A stretch of 64,000 nt of DNA, taken from positions 103,829-167,828 of the forward strand of contig NZ_SSMQ01000022.1 in the NCBI RefSeq assembly GCF_005144585.1, in the 5' to 3' direction. Below the pieces are notes generated by a model, which was not told the DNA's origin, made no database searches, and was given only the letters and a program-made list of their open reading frames with translations. Shown here in pieces: positions 43,924 to 53,998 of this stretch; positions within the stretch are counted from its first letter, which is position 1, and each line of letters starts with the position of its first letter. Origin of the DNA: Polyangium fumosum (lineage in GTDB: Bacteria > Myxococcota_A > Polyangia > Polyangiales > Polyangiaceae). Made by a program: the position numbers and the translations under genes.

Positions 43924-45005
43924 ACGTGCATCCTCACGCCGTGGTCGGCGTCGCGCGTGCCGATCTCGAGCGCGGCGGCGCGGCTCTTCACGACGACGGG
44001 CGGTCGGCCCGACGCCTCGAAGCGCACATGCGCGCGCGCGAGCTTGCTGTTCAAGCAGTACGTCATGGGGCCGTCCGGGTTCGGATAGTAGAGGCCGACC
44101 ATGTCGTCCGTCTCCGCCTCGAACGAGCCCTCGATGCGCGCGGCGCGGCTCTCCGCGGAGAAGCTGTAGCGACGCAAGCCGACGTCGCCGTGCGCGCGCG
44201 CGATCTCGAGTGGGCCGTTCCACGTGTACGTCACGCCGCGGAAGCGCGCGCAGACGAGCGTGACGAGCGGCGTGAGCACGGGGCCCACGCGGACGCGGCC
44301 GGAGAGCGCTTCCACGGTCAAGTCGACGGTTGGGACTTCGGGTCGCCTGTCGGCGCCCTTCGCCCCAAACCCCAGCTCCGCGTCGCTCTCCCACGTGTTG
44401 ACGTGGCACCAGGCATAAAGATCAGCGTGCCCGCGGCCCCAGTTGTGCCCCTGCATGCCGCGCCAATTCGAGAGGTCCCAACGCTCGCCGTCGACCTCGA
44501 CCTCGCCGGAGAACACGAGGTCCGGGTATGGCGTGAGCGTCTTCGATTTGGGGAATTTGCCGCGGTACATCGAGGCGTGCGGGAACGGGACGAACGGGCT
44601 CGCCTCGCCCTCGAAGCGAAGGTCCCAGCGGATCGCGTGCTCCCGCCGCGCGATGCGGCCGTGGGTCTCGCCAGGCCGGATGCGCATGCGCTCCTCGGAA
44701 GCGCCGCCGGCCCCGGAGAGGCTCCAGGCCACGTCGAGGCCCTCCTTGCCGAAGAGCGCATCCGCGAAGGGGAGCACGTGCTTGACGGCGACGTGTTTGC
44801 TCTGCCCGCCGCGACGATCGAAGGCGATCGCCCAGCCCTCGGTGAGGGCGCGGCCGGGCTCGCGCGCGGAGGCGAAGATCGTGGCCTTGATCCAGAGCGC
44901 GCGGTCGCCCGCCGGGTCGTTCGCTTTGAGGAAGTAGCTCTCGACGTGATCGGCGCCGGCCGCGGGATCAAAGCGGACGGCGTTCGGATCTCTCGGTTCG
45001 TTCAT
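43920..45005 (-). CDS. AttH/CrtC/tocopherol-cyclase-like lipocalin-fold protein
   Basis: The start at 45005 is fixed by an ATGA overlap with the HEAT-repeat gene; length 361. The beta-rich sequence contains GMQGHNWGRGHADLYAWCHVN (about residues 182-202 in two pieces), the hallmark of the AttH / carotenoid hydratase / tocopherol cyclase group. Members act on hydrophobic polyketide or isoprenoid substrates, or only bind them. No signal peptide. Context with a HEAT scaffold and a membrane protein is unusual for a carotenoid enzyme, so the substrate is open. Confidence 0.55.
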   Translation of the reverse strand: MNEPRDPNAVRFDPAAGADHVESYFLKANDPAGDRALWIKATIFASAREPGRALTEGWAIAFDRRGGQSKHVAVKHVLPFADALFGKEGLDVAWSLSGAGGASEERMRIRPGETHGRIARREHAIRWDLRFEGEASPFVPFPHASMYRGKFPKSKTLTPYPDLVFSGEVEVDGERWDLSNWRGMQGHNWGRGHADLYAWCHVNTWESDAELGFGAKGADRRPEVPTVDLTVEALSGRVRVGPVLTPLVTLVCARFRGVTYTWNGPLEIARAHGDVGLRRYSFSAESRAARIEGSFEAETDDMVGLYYPNPDGPMTYCLNSKLARAHVRFEASGRPPVVVKSRAAALEIGTRDADHGVRMHV

Positions 45006-46033
45006 GCCGGTTCGTCCTCCGCGAGCGCGAGGAGCGCCTCGCTCACGGCGTGCGGGTCGGCCCGCGAGGGATCCCCTTCCATGGCCGCGAGGATCGTGCG
45101 GGCCGAGCGGATGCGCGCGCGCCCCACGGCGGCAACCGCGAGCGTGCGCTTGTTGCGATCCCACGAGCCGAGCTCGCTGACGATCTCGCGCGTGGCGCGC
45201 GCGTGGCCCATGCACGCCAGCGCGACACGCGCGTGCCAGGAAAAACGGTCGCGGCCCAGGCCGAACGCGCCGCCGAACGCGCGCCGCTCGAGCCCCGCGC
45301 GCGCCTCTTCCAGGCCGAGCGCTCCTGCGAGCTCGATCGCGGCCGCCTCGTCCTCGGCGTCCTCCGTCTTGATCGCGCCGTTCACCACCGACGCGAGCAC
45401 CTTCGCCCCCGCCGGATCCCCGGCGCGACCGAGGACCACGGCCGCGGCGACACGCACCGTCGGGGCGTCGTGCTCGACGAGCGCGCGCGCTCTTGCTGCG
45501 AGGATCGGATCGACCACGTGCGCGCCCTCCTCGCCGCCGATCTCCTCGGCCATGCGGAGCGCGATGTGGCAAACGAGCGGGTCTGCGTCGCGCGTGCGTG
45601 CGGCGAGCGCCTCCACGATGGACGCGCGATCCGTGCAGACGCGGGCGTACGCGATGACGGCCTGGAACCGCACCTCTGCGCGGGCGTCTTCGAGCGCGCG
45701 GGCGAGCCTCTGGGCGGCGCGGCAGTCGCCGATCTCGCCGAGCGCGGTGAGGGCCATCTGCCGCACGTGGACGTCGTCGTCTTCGATGGCGACGAGCAGG
45801 GCGGGCAGCGCTTCGTTTGCGCCCACGTCGGCGAGCCCGAGCGCGGCGGCCGAGCGGACGGGGGCGGCTTCGTCCGAGAGCGCGCGTTCGAGGGCGCGCA
45901 CGACCTGGCTGCGTGCGTCCTCGGCGTGGCGGACGAGGTCACGCACGGCCTCCTCGCGCACGGCGGCTTTGGACGAGCCCACGTCGCGGAGGGCGGCGTC
46001 GAGGGTGCGGGGAAGCGCGGGCGCCCGAAACAT
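45002..46033 (-). CDS. HEAT-repeat protein
   Basis: The start MFRAPALPRTLDAAL (46033) gives 343 residues made of tandem HEAT-type helical repeats. Typical units are VRSAAALGLADVGANEALPAL, VRQMALTALGEIGDCRAAQRL and VRVAAAVVLGRAGDP (each quoted in part). It is expected to form a curved scaffold binding other proteins. Its TGA overlaps the next ATG. A 60-base gap separates it from the upstream lipoprotein gene, so that may share the transcript. Confidence 0.85.
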   Translation of the reverse strand: MFRAPALPRTLDAALRDVGSSKAAVREEAVRDLVRHAEDARSQVVRALERALSDEAAPVRSAAALGLADVGANEALPALLVAIEDDDVHVRQMALTALGEIGDCRAAQRLARALEDARAEVRFQAVIAYARVCTDRASIVEALAARTRDADPLVCHIALRMAEEIGGEEGAHVVDPILAARARALVEHDAPTVRVAAAVVLGRAGDPAGAKVLASVVNGAIKTEDAEDEAAAIELAGALGLEEARAGLERRAFGGAFGLGRDRFSWHARVALACMGHARATREIVSELGSWDRNKRTLAVAAVGRARIRSARTILAAMEGDPSRADPHAVSEALLALAEDEPA

Positions 46034-46093
46034 GCGCGGCGAGGCTAGCACGGCGGGTGCCGGATCACGTCCCGCGGATCGTCCGGAAAGACC

Positions 46094-46753
46094 TCAGGGA
46101 CCGCCGCCCGCGCCACCAGCTCCGCCTGCGCCTCCGGCTCCACCAGCTCCGCCTGCGCCTCCAGCTCCACCAGCTCCGCCTGCGCCTCCGGCTCCACCAG
46201 CTCCACCGGCACCTCCCGCGCCGCCGGCTCCACCAGCTCCACCTGCACCTCCGGCCCCCGTGGGGACCCAGGCCGGCGGCGGTGCGGGCGCCTCGGAGGG
46301 CAGGCAGATCTGCGGAATCTCGACCGACACCGGCGGCGGCGGGATCTTCACCACGCAGATGCGCTCGGCGATCGGCTCGAAGTCGATGACCCGCGCGGCG
46401 CGCTCGGACGGCCGGGCGCACTCGTAGCCGTCGCGGCAGTCGCTGTTGTCGTCGCAGCCGGCCATGCAGAACGTCCGCCCGAAGCGGCCCCAGATCGCGT
46501 CGTCCGCGGTGCCACAGGCGGGATCGAGCTCCGCCGAGAACGCGACGCAGACGCCGTCACCTTCCGGGCACTTGTCGGGCTCGCAGCCGAAGAGCGTGCA
46601 GTAGCCGCCGGGCTGGGTGCTGTCGCAGAGGCGGTCCCCCGTCTGCGAGCAATCGAGCGAGTTGGTGCAGTCGTCCCCGATCTTCGGCGTGCAGCCGGCG
46701 AGCGCAGCGACGAGGGCGGCGAGGACGAGCGAGATCACGCGGGGTCGGGGCAT
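46094..46753 (-). CDS. Cys-rich lipoprotein with C-terminal GAGG tail
   Basis: This 219-residue protein has a lipobox (AALAGC, Cys21) and a body with 16 cysteines (CTNSLDCSQTGDRLC; CMAGCDDNSDCRDGYEC). A Pro linker (IPPPPVSVEIP) leads to a tail of about 17 GAGG-type units that ends GGGP. The Gly tail is C-terminal, whereas relatives at 664 and 41086 carry it just after the lipid anchor. Function unknown; likely surface protein. Confidence 0.75.
   Translation of the reverse strand: MPRPRVISLVLAALVAALAGCTPKIGDDCTNSLDCSQTGDRLCDSTQPGGYCTLFGCEPDKCPEGDGVCVAFSAELDPACGTADDAIWGRFGRTFCMAGCDDNSDCRDGYECARPSERAARVIDFEPIAERICVVKIPPPPVSVEIPQICLPSEAPAPPPAWVPTGAGGAGGAGGAGGAGGAGGAGGAGGAGGAGGAGGAGGAGGAGGAGGAGGAGGGP
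46105..46260 (-). repeat. 27-bp minisatellite coding the Gly tail
   Basis: At least three near-identical 27-bp units (start CACCAGCTCCGCCTGCGC) followed by diverged copies encode the GAGG tail. All length changes are multiples of 9 bp. Confidence 0.7.
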
Positions 46754-46997
46754 CGCAGGGCAAGCGTACTAACGGGCCTCGGGCCGGCGTGCAACCGGGC
46801 GCCGCGGCCGACGCGACGACGCCGGGATCCACCGGCCGATCGAGGTCGACCGTGGCGCGCCCGATCGGGAGCGCGGCGTGGCTCTGGACGGATGGCCCGG
46901 GGCACTGCACGATGGGGACGCCGCTCCCTGCCCGCCCATGGTCTGGAGGGCGCGCGGCGCAGAGCCCGGCCCTTCTCGAACGTGCGGAACGCTCGAA

Positions 46998-47026
46998 TTG
47001 ACAGCCGGGGCGCCGCCCTTTAGATA
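46998..47026 (+). promoter_or_regulatory. Housekeeping-type promoter of ferredoxin gene
   Basis: A perfect TTGACA (46998-47003), a 17-base spacer and TAGATA (47021-47026) fit a primary-sigma promoter. The start site would be near 47033, giving a leader of about 37 bases with GGAGGA (47052-47057). Confidence 0.6.
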
Positions 47027-47040
47027 CCGGGAAATTCCGG
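47027..47040 (+). promoter_or_regulatory. Near-palindrome over the predicted start site
   Basis: CCGGGAAATTCCGG directly follows the -10 element. Its outer four pairs and the inner A-T pair are symmetric. A repressor binding here would block transcription of the ferredoxin; this is a candidate operator only. Confidence 0.35.
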
Positions 47041-47069
47041 ACCGCACCCCCGGAGGACGAAGCAACCCC

Positions 47070-47375
47070 ATGGCTACCTATATCACCGAAGATTGCATCA
47101 ACTGCGGCGCTTGCGAACCGGAGTGCCCCAACGAGGCGATCAGCGAGGGCGACGAGATCTACGTGATCGACCCCGAGCTTTGCACCGAGTGCGTGGGCTT
47201 CTACGACCACGAGGCTTGCCAGGCGGTTTGTCCGGTGGAGTGCTGCTTGCCCGACCCGAAGCGCGCGGAGACCGAGGACGCGCTCATCACGCGGGCCTCT
47301 CGCCTGCACCCGGACGACGGCGAGCTCAAGAAGAAGGTCGCCGCGAACGACTACCCGTCCCGTTTCCGCAAGTAG
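47070..47375 (+). CDS. 2[4Fe-4S] ferredoxin, Alvin/YfhL type
   Basis: This 101-residue ferredoxin has cluster motifs C9-x2-C12-x2-C15-x3-C19-P and C38-x2-C41-x8-C50-x3-C54-P, plus C58. The eight-residue insert in the second motif and the C-terminal helix (after residue 65) define the Allochromatium-type low-potential ferredoxins, including YfhL. They transfer electrons to oxidoreductases. All ligands are present. GGAGGA lies 12 bases before the ATG. Confidence 0.93.
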   Translation: MATYITEDCINCGACEPECPNEAISEGDEIYVIDPELCTECVGFYDHEACQAVCPVECCLPDPKRAETEDALITRASRLHPDDGELKKKVAANDYPSRFRK

Positions 47376-47398
47376 CCAAGAGGAGCGCCGCTTCCGAG

Positions 47399-48166
47399 GT
47401 GCATCCGCCCACGGCCCGCCCAAAGCTCCGGCTGTTCGCCCTCGCCCTCGCGCTCTGCGCGCTGGGCCTGGGTGGTTGTGGCGGCGGCGCTCCCCTCCTT
47501 CACCCCGCACACGTCCTCTCGCCCGGCAAGGTCACGCTGGGCGCAGGTTTGTCCGGTCGGCCCGTCCTCGCTGCGCTCCCGAGCGCGCCTGGGACGGAGG
47601 AAGCGCTGGCCGAGAGCGTCCTCCAGGATCGAACCGTCGCGCCTGCCGTCGCGCCGTGGGTGGGCGGTCGCGTGGGCATCGCGGGCGCGAACGAGGCGGG
47701 GCTCACGTACTCGGGGCGGGCGGTTCGTCTGGACGGACGGCACGCGTTCGCGTTGAGCAAGAGCGTCGCGCTCTCGATGGGTCTCGGCGGCGAGCTGATC
47801 CTGTCGGGGCGACCGAGCGAGGGGAAGGACGCGGGCTCGCTGCTCGGCGGGGGGCTCGACGTGCCGCTGCTCATCGGCTGGAAGAGCACGGGGGAGCTTT
47901 ATTCGGGGTGGATCGGCCCGCGGGCGGGGGTCTCCTGGGTGCGCGGGACCTATCCTTCCGCGGATCTGGACAAGCCGACGACGCTCGCGGGCGAGCACGT
48001 CCGGGTCGGGATGGTGGCCGGGCTGCGGCTCGGATTCCGTCATGTGCACGTGGCCGTGGAAATCGGCGGGGACTGGCACGCGGTCTCGGGCCGCCTGGGC
48101 GCCACGGACGTCTCGTTCAACCAGTTTTCGCTGACTCCGGCGGGCGCCCTGATCCTCGGCTTCTGA
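47399..48166 (+). CDS. Lipoprotein with beta-rich outer-membrane-like domain
   Basis: The start is GTG at 47399 (VHPPTARPKLRL), with AGGAG about 13 bases upstream; 255 residues. The lipobox is LGLGGC. The mature part has Gly-rich amphipathic strands (GKVTLGAGLSG; YSGWIGPRAGVSWVRG; VRVGMVAGLRLGF) and ends in ALILGF, with a terminal Phe as in barrel proteins. It lies 23 bases after the ferredoxin stop and may be on the same transcript. Function unknown. Confidence 0.6.
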   Translation: MHPPTARPKLRLFALALALCALGLGGCGGGAPLLHPAHVLSPGKVTLGAGLSGRPVLAALPSAPGTEEALAESVLQDRTVAPAVAPWVGGRVGIAGANEAGLTYSGRAVRLDGRHAFALSKSVALSMGLGGELILSGRPSEGKDAGSLLGGGLDVPLLIGWKSTGELYSGWIGPRAGVSWVRGTYPSADLDKPTTLAGEHVRVGMVAGLRLGFRHVHVAVEIGGDWHAVSGRLGATDVSFNQFSLTPAGALILGF

Positions 48167-48262
48167 CCCTTTTGCGCGAATTTCGGCCGAGAATCGGTCT
48201 CGGGGGGAGCGACCTCGGGCGAGGGCTTGCCCACCCCGCGGACCCGCCATAAACTGGCGATC

Positions 48263-49183
48263 ATGCGCTCCTCGAACGTCCCGCTGCCCGCGCTCCTCGC
48301 CTCTCTCGGCGTCGTCGTGGGCGGTTGCTCGGCTCCCGTGGCCGATGCCGACGAGATCACGAGCGCGATTGGGTCCACGACCGAGGCGATCGTCCTCGTC
48401 GAACGCAGCGCCGCCGAGGGCGAATTCGTCCAGACGAACGTCTCGGCGAAGTTCATGCGCCTCGCGTCCGGCGCGGATCCCGGCCTGGCCGAGCGCGTGG
48501 TCGGTGGATCGTGGCTGGAGCTGCCGGCCGCGGGCGAGTGTATCGCGCTCACGCCGTTCGCCGCGGCCGAGGACTCCGATGCGCTCTCCGCGCTCGGCAC
48601 GATCGAGCTGCTCGACGTGGGCGATCTGTCGATCCAGACCGGGACGACGCGCATGCCGCTGGCGACGCGGGCGTTCCCGGATGTGGGCGCGTTCGTCTCG
48701 GGCGTGTTCTACACGTCGCGCGATGCGCAGAGTGATCTGCCGGCGCCCGCACGGTACGTCCTCGAGAGCACGGGCTCGGCGACGCTGAATCCGTTCTCGA
48801 TCGAGGCCGAGGCGCCGAGCGCGCCGGAGCGGGTTCGTCTGGGAGAAACCGCGCTCGCCGAGGGCGTGGTGTTCGAGGAAGGGGCGGCGGCGACCTTGCG
48901 GTGGAGCGCGAGCGAGGCGCCCGCGGCGGGTGACCTCGTCTACGTGGATCTCACGGCGTCGAGCGGCACGGGCATTCGTTGCGCCTACAACGATTCCGGC
49001 GAAGGCGTGATCCCGCAGTCCGTGCTCGGCAAGAAGACCTGGGGCGCGCTGCCCGCGACGGTCGCGCTCTCGGTGCACCGCATCCGCCAGGGTGGCTTCG
49101 CGGCCACGGGGATCGACGCGGGGGAGCTTCGGTTCGACCTGTCCGTCGTCGGCCGCGCGACGATCGTGGCGACGTCGCCCTGA
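48263..49183 (+). CDS. Lipoprotein of unknown function
   Basis: The ATG at 48263 ([13 protein letters not shown]) gives 306 residues with lipobox VVVGGC (Cys about 22). The mature part is beta-rich, acidic and Ala-rich, with few cysteines, unlike the Cys-rich lipoproteins nearby. No motif was recognised. It precedes the TPR-kinase gene by 37 bases on the same strand. Confidence 0.65.
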   Translation: MRSSNVPLPALLASLGVVVGGCSAPVADADEITSAIGSTTEAIVLVERSAAEGEFVQTNVSAKFMRLASGADPGLAERVVGGSWLELPAAGECIALTPFAAAEDSDALSALGTIELLDVGDLSIQTGTTRMPLATRAFPDVGAFVSGVFYTSRDAQSDLPAPARYVLESTGSATLNPFSIEAEAPSAPERVRLGETALAEGVVFEEGAAATLRWSASEAPAAGDLVYVDLTASSGTGIRCAYNDSGEGVIPQSVLGKKTWGALPATVALSVHRIRQGGFAATGIDAGELRFDLSVVGRATIVATSP

Positions 49184-49220
49184 CGAACGTTCATCCGGCC
49201 AAACCAGCGGGGACCGAGCG

Positions 49221-51206
49221 ATGAACCCCGACGAGCGCGAGACGGCAGAGCGTTCCCGGACGCACGCGGAGGCCTCGCGCCGGCTGGAAGAGGCGTGTGA
49301 TTTCGCGGGAGCGGCGCGAGAGGCGCTCCTCGCGGGGGACGCGCGGCGGGCGGCGCGGATGGCCGCGCTCGGGGGCGACGAGGCGACGGCGCGGGAGGCG
49401 ATCGCGCGCATCGTGGAGCGGCTGCCGAGGGAGATCGCGCTCGCTTCGGCGTCGGATCTCGCGTCGCGGGGGTTCAGCAAGTACGCAGGGGCGCTCTACG
49501 TGCAGCTCGGCGAGCACGCGGAGGCGGCAAGCGCGTTCGTCGCGGCTGGCGAGGTGATGCTCGCGGCCGAGAACTTCGAGCGCGCGGGGCAACCGGCCGA
49601 GGCGGCGCGCGCGCTCGAAGGCGCGCTTCGGCAACGGCCGGAGGACGCGGCGCCGCGGCTCGCGCTGGGAGCGCTGCTCGCGCGGCACGGGCGAACCGAG
49701 GGAGCGATCAAGGCGCTGCAACAGATCGGCGCGTCGGCGCCCGAGCGGGCCGCGGCGCTGCCGCTGCTCGCGCGGTGCTTCGAGGAAGTGGGGCTCGCCG
49801 AGGCGGCGCGGGAGACGCGCGCGGAGATGGCGCGGCTCGGGGTGCACGCGGAGCCGCCCGCGAAGGAGGCGCCGGGCGGGTCGGACCTGAAAAACGAGCG
49901 GCGCGGCGGAGGCGTCGTTCTTTTCGGCCGGTACGAGACGACGCGGGAGATCGCGTCGTCGGCGCATGCGCGGCTCGTCGAGGCGATCGATCGGATCAGC
50001 GGCGAGCGCGTCGCGGTGAAAATCTTCAGCGGGCTCGTCGAGGGCGCGGGGCGCGACGCGCTGCAACGCTTCGAGCGAGAAGCGCGCGCGCTCGAACGGC
50101 TGCGCCATCCGAACGTGGTGCCGCTCCATCAGTACGTGCCCGAAGGGCCGGCGATGGTGCTCGCGTTCATGCGAGGCGGGTCACTCGCGGACAAGATGCG
50201 CGAGGGGCCGGTGGCGCCGGCGCGGGCCGTGGAGATCGCCTGCCTCCTCCTGTCGGCGCTCGGCGAGGCGCACCGGCTCGGGATCCTGCACCGCGACGTG
50301 AAGCCCGCGAACGTGCTCTTCGACGACGCGGGCACGGCGATGCTCTCGGACTTCGGCGCGGCGCACCTCGGCGACCTGTCGAGCACGGCGACGGCCGGCG
50401 CGATCGGCACGTACGCGTACATGTCGCCCGAGCAGAGGCTCGGTCGCCCGGCGGGGATCACGAGTGATCTCTACGCGGTGGGCGCCGTGCTTTACGAGCT
50501 GCTCACGGGCGAGGCGGCCGAGCCCACGCGCGGGCGTTTTCATCGGGGAGCGCCGAGCGAGACGAACCCGGAGCTCGGGGCGGAGCACGACGCTGCCGTG
50601 GCCGCGCTGCTCGCGGACGAGCCGGATCGCCGGCCGGAAGACGCATTCCAAGCGCGGCGCGCGCTGTCGGCGTTGCGCTGGCCGGAGGCGTTGCCACGAC
50701 GATGGGTCACGCCGAACCCGAGCGAGCGGCCCGCCGCGCCGAGGGAGGGCGAACGCCTCGGTCCGCCGCTCGCGCTCGGCGACGGGCGCGACATGGCGAG
50801 CCTGCGCCACGACGCGTGGCTCGATCGCGAGGTGCTCGTGATCCCGATGGACGAGGCGTCCCTCGCCCGCGCGCGCGCCTTCGCGCGGACCGGGTCTCCC
50901 GCGCTGCCGACGGTGCTGCGCGTGGATCGAGCGGCCGGCGAGATCTGGGTGGCGCCGCCGCTCGGCAAGGCGCTCGCGGATGCGCCGCGGGCGATCGACC
51001 CGGCGGCGATCGAGCGGCTTCGGCAGGCCCTCGCGACGCTCGCGGCCGTGGGCGGAGCGCACGGCTACATCGACGCGCAGCACGTGTACTGGTTCGACGG
51101 GGAGATCGAGCTCGCCTGGCCGCGAAAGCCTGCCCCGCCGGACGCGGCCGAGAGAGACCTCGCGGCGATCGAGGCGCTCACGCGCGGGGCGCCGCTTTCG
51201 CGCTGA
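49221..51206 (+). CDS. TPR - Ser/Thr kinase - pseudokinase fusion
   Basis: This 661-residue protein begins with TPR-like helical repeats (about 15-205). The kinase domain (about 236-490) has Lys267, HRDVKPAN (357-364), DFG (377-379) and MSPEQ. Its Gly loop is degenerate: EIASSAHAR in place of GxGxxG. A second kinase-like domain follows (about 513-655). Its LxLGDGRDM, the HGYIDAQHV at 614-622 (in place of HRDxKxxN) and the absence of DFG mark a pseudokinase. There is no membrane helix. It may phosphorylate or scaffold partners recognised by the TPRs. Confidence 0.82.
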   Translation: MNPDERETAERSRTHAEASRRLEEACDFAGAAREALLAGDARRAARMAALGGDEATAREAIARIVERLPREIALASASDLASRGFSKYAGALYVQLGEHAEAASAFVAAGEVMLAAENFERAGQPAEAARALEGALRQRPEDAAPRLALGALLARHGRTEGAIKALQQIGASAPERAAALPLLARCFEEVGLAEAARETRAEMARLGVHAEPPAKEAPGGSDLKNERRGGGVVLFGRYETTREIASSAHARLVEAIDRISGERVAVKIFSGLVEGAGRDALQRFEREARALERLRHPNVVPLHQYVPEGPAMVLAFMRGGSLADKMREGPVAPARAVEIACLLLSALGEAHRLGILHRDVKPANVLFDDAGTAMLSDFGAAHLGDLSSTATAGAIGTYAYMSPEQRLGRPAGITSDLYAVGAVLYELLTGEAAEPTRGRFHRGAPSETNPELGAEHDAAVAALLADEPDRRPEDAFQARRALSALRWPEALPRRWVTPNPSERPAAPREGERLGPPLALGDGRDMASLRHDAWLDREVLVIPMDEASLARARAFARTGSPALPTVLRVDRAAGEIWVAPPLGKALADAPRAIDPAAIERLRQALATLAAVGGAHGYIDAQHVYWFDGEIELAWPRKPAPPDAAERDLAAIEALTRGAPLSR

Positions 51207-51273
51207 GCCCCGCGCGCGCTTCCTGCATCCACGTCTCGCACGGGCGAGAGGGCTCGCCCCGGCGCGGCGGACC

Positions 51274-53268
<1,995 letters not shown>

Positions 53269-53278
53269 GCGGGAAACC

Positions 53279-53965
53279 TCAGGCGGCCTTGCGCCGGCGA
53301 CGCGCACGCACGGTACGCACGACCGCGCGCACGCCGAGGCCCGCGCCGAAGAGCAAGCCGAGCGACGACGGGACCCCCGCCGCCCACACCACGATCGGGA
53401 TCGGCGGCCGCGTCGGGCACGTCGAACGCAACGCGAAGCGGCACGCGTTCATCCCGTCGATCTCCTCACGCGCGGCGGTGGTCTCCGGCGTCTCGGGCAG
53501 CGCCCGCATCGCCCCCGACGCGATCAGCCACGCCGAGGCCGCCACCTGATCCGCCGAGGCCTCCCGCGGCACGTGGTCCTTCATCGCCACCGCGAGCGCG
53601 CGCGCCCGCGCCGCGGGCTCGATCTCCACGAACGCCGCCGCGAAGGCCGACGCGACCGGCGTCGAGATGCGCCCGAGGCACACCACGGCCCGATCCTCGG
53701 CCGGCCGCAGGTACACCGTGTTCCCCTCCTGCGTCAGGTGAGGGATCGAGCCCATGACGGGCTCCTCGCGCGTGAGCGCGCGCCGCGCGCTGAGCACGCA
53801 CGGCTGCAGGCGCGGCGGCTTCCGCAACCACACCGCGGCGTACTGGAAGTACGAAACGATCGCGCCCGCGAGGCCGAGCGCGGAGAGCACGAGGAGCGCG
53901 GCGATCACGTGGCGCGCACGACGCCCCCGCGCGGGCTCGGCGGAAGGGGAATCGGTCGCGCTCAT
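53279..53965 (-). CDS. Membrane-anchored hypothetical protein
   Basis: The start MSATDSPSAEP (53965) gives 228 residues. One helix near residues 20-42 and a second near 190-212 flank an extracytoplasmic domain with three Cys (CVLSARRALTREEP; CLGRIS; NACRFALRSTC). An Arg/Lys-rich tail follows the second helix. No family was recognised. It is the last gene of the minus-strand run starting at 57843, 33 bases after the AAA/TPR gene. Confidence 0.6.
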   Translation of the reverse strand: MSATDSPSAEPARGRRARHVIAALLVLSALGLAGAIVSYFQYAAVWLRKPPRLQPCVLSARRALTREEPVMGSIPHLTQEGNTVYLRPAEDRAVVCLGRISTPVASAFAAAFVEIEPAARARALAVAMKDHVPREASADQVAASAWLIASGAMRALPETPETTAAREEIDGMNACRFALRSTCPTRPPIPIVVWAAGVPSSLGLLFGAGLGVRAVVRTVRARRRRKAA

Positions 53966-53998
53966 GGGCAACGCTTTTGCTCGCCCCTCCCGGGCCTG

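Larger units (their letters stand above)
46754..47069. other. 316-bp divergent region upstream of ferredoxin gene
   Basis: This region separates the divergent lipoprotein and ferredoxin genes. The ferredoxin promoter candidate and a near-palindrome lie at its right end. No gene was seen; the frame of the ferredoxin stays open upstream but has no coding character. Confidence 0.5.
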
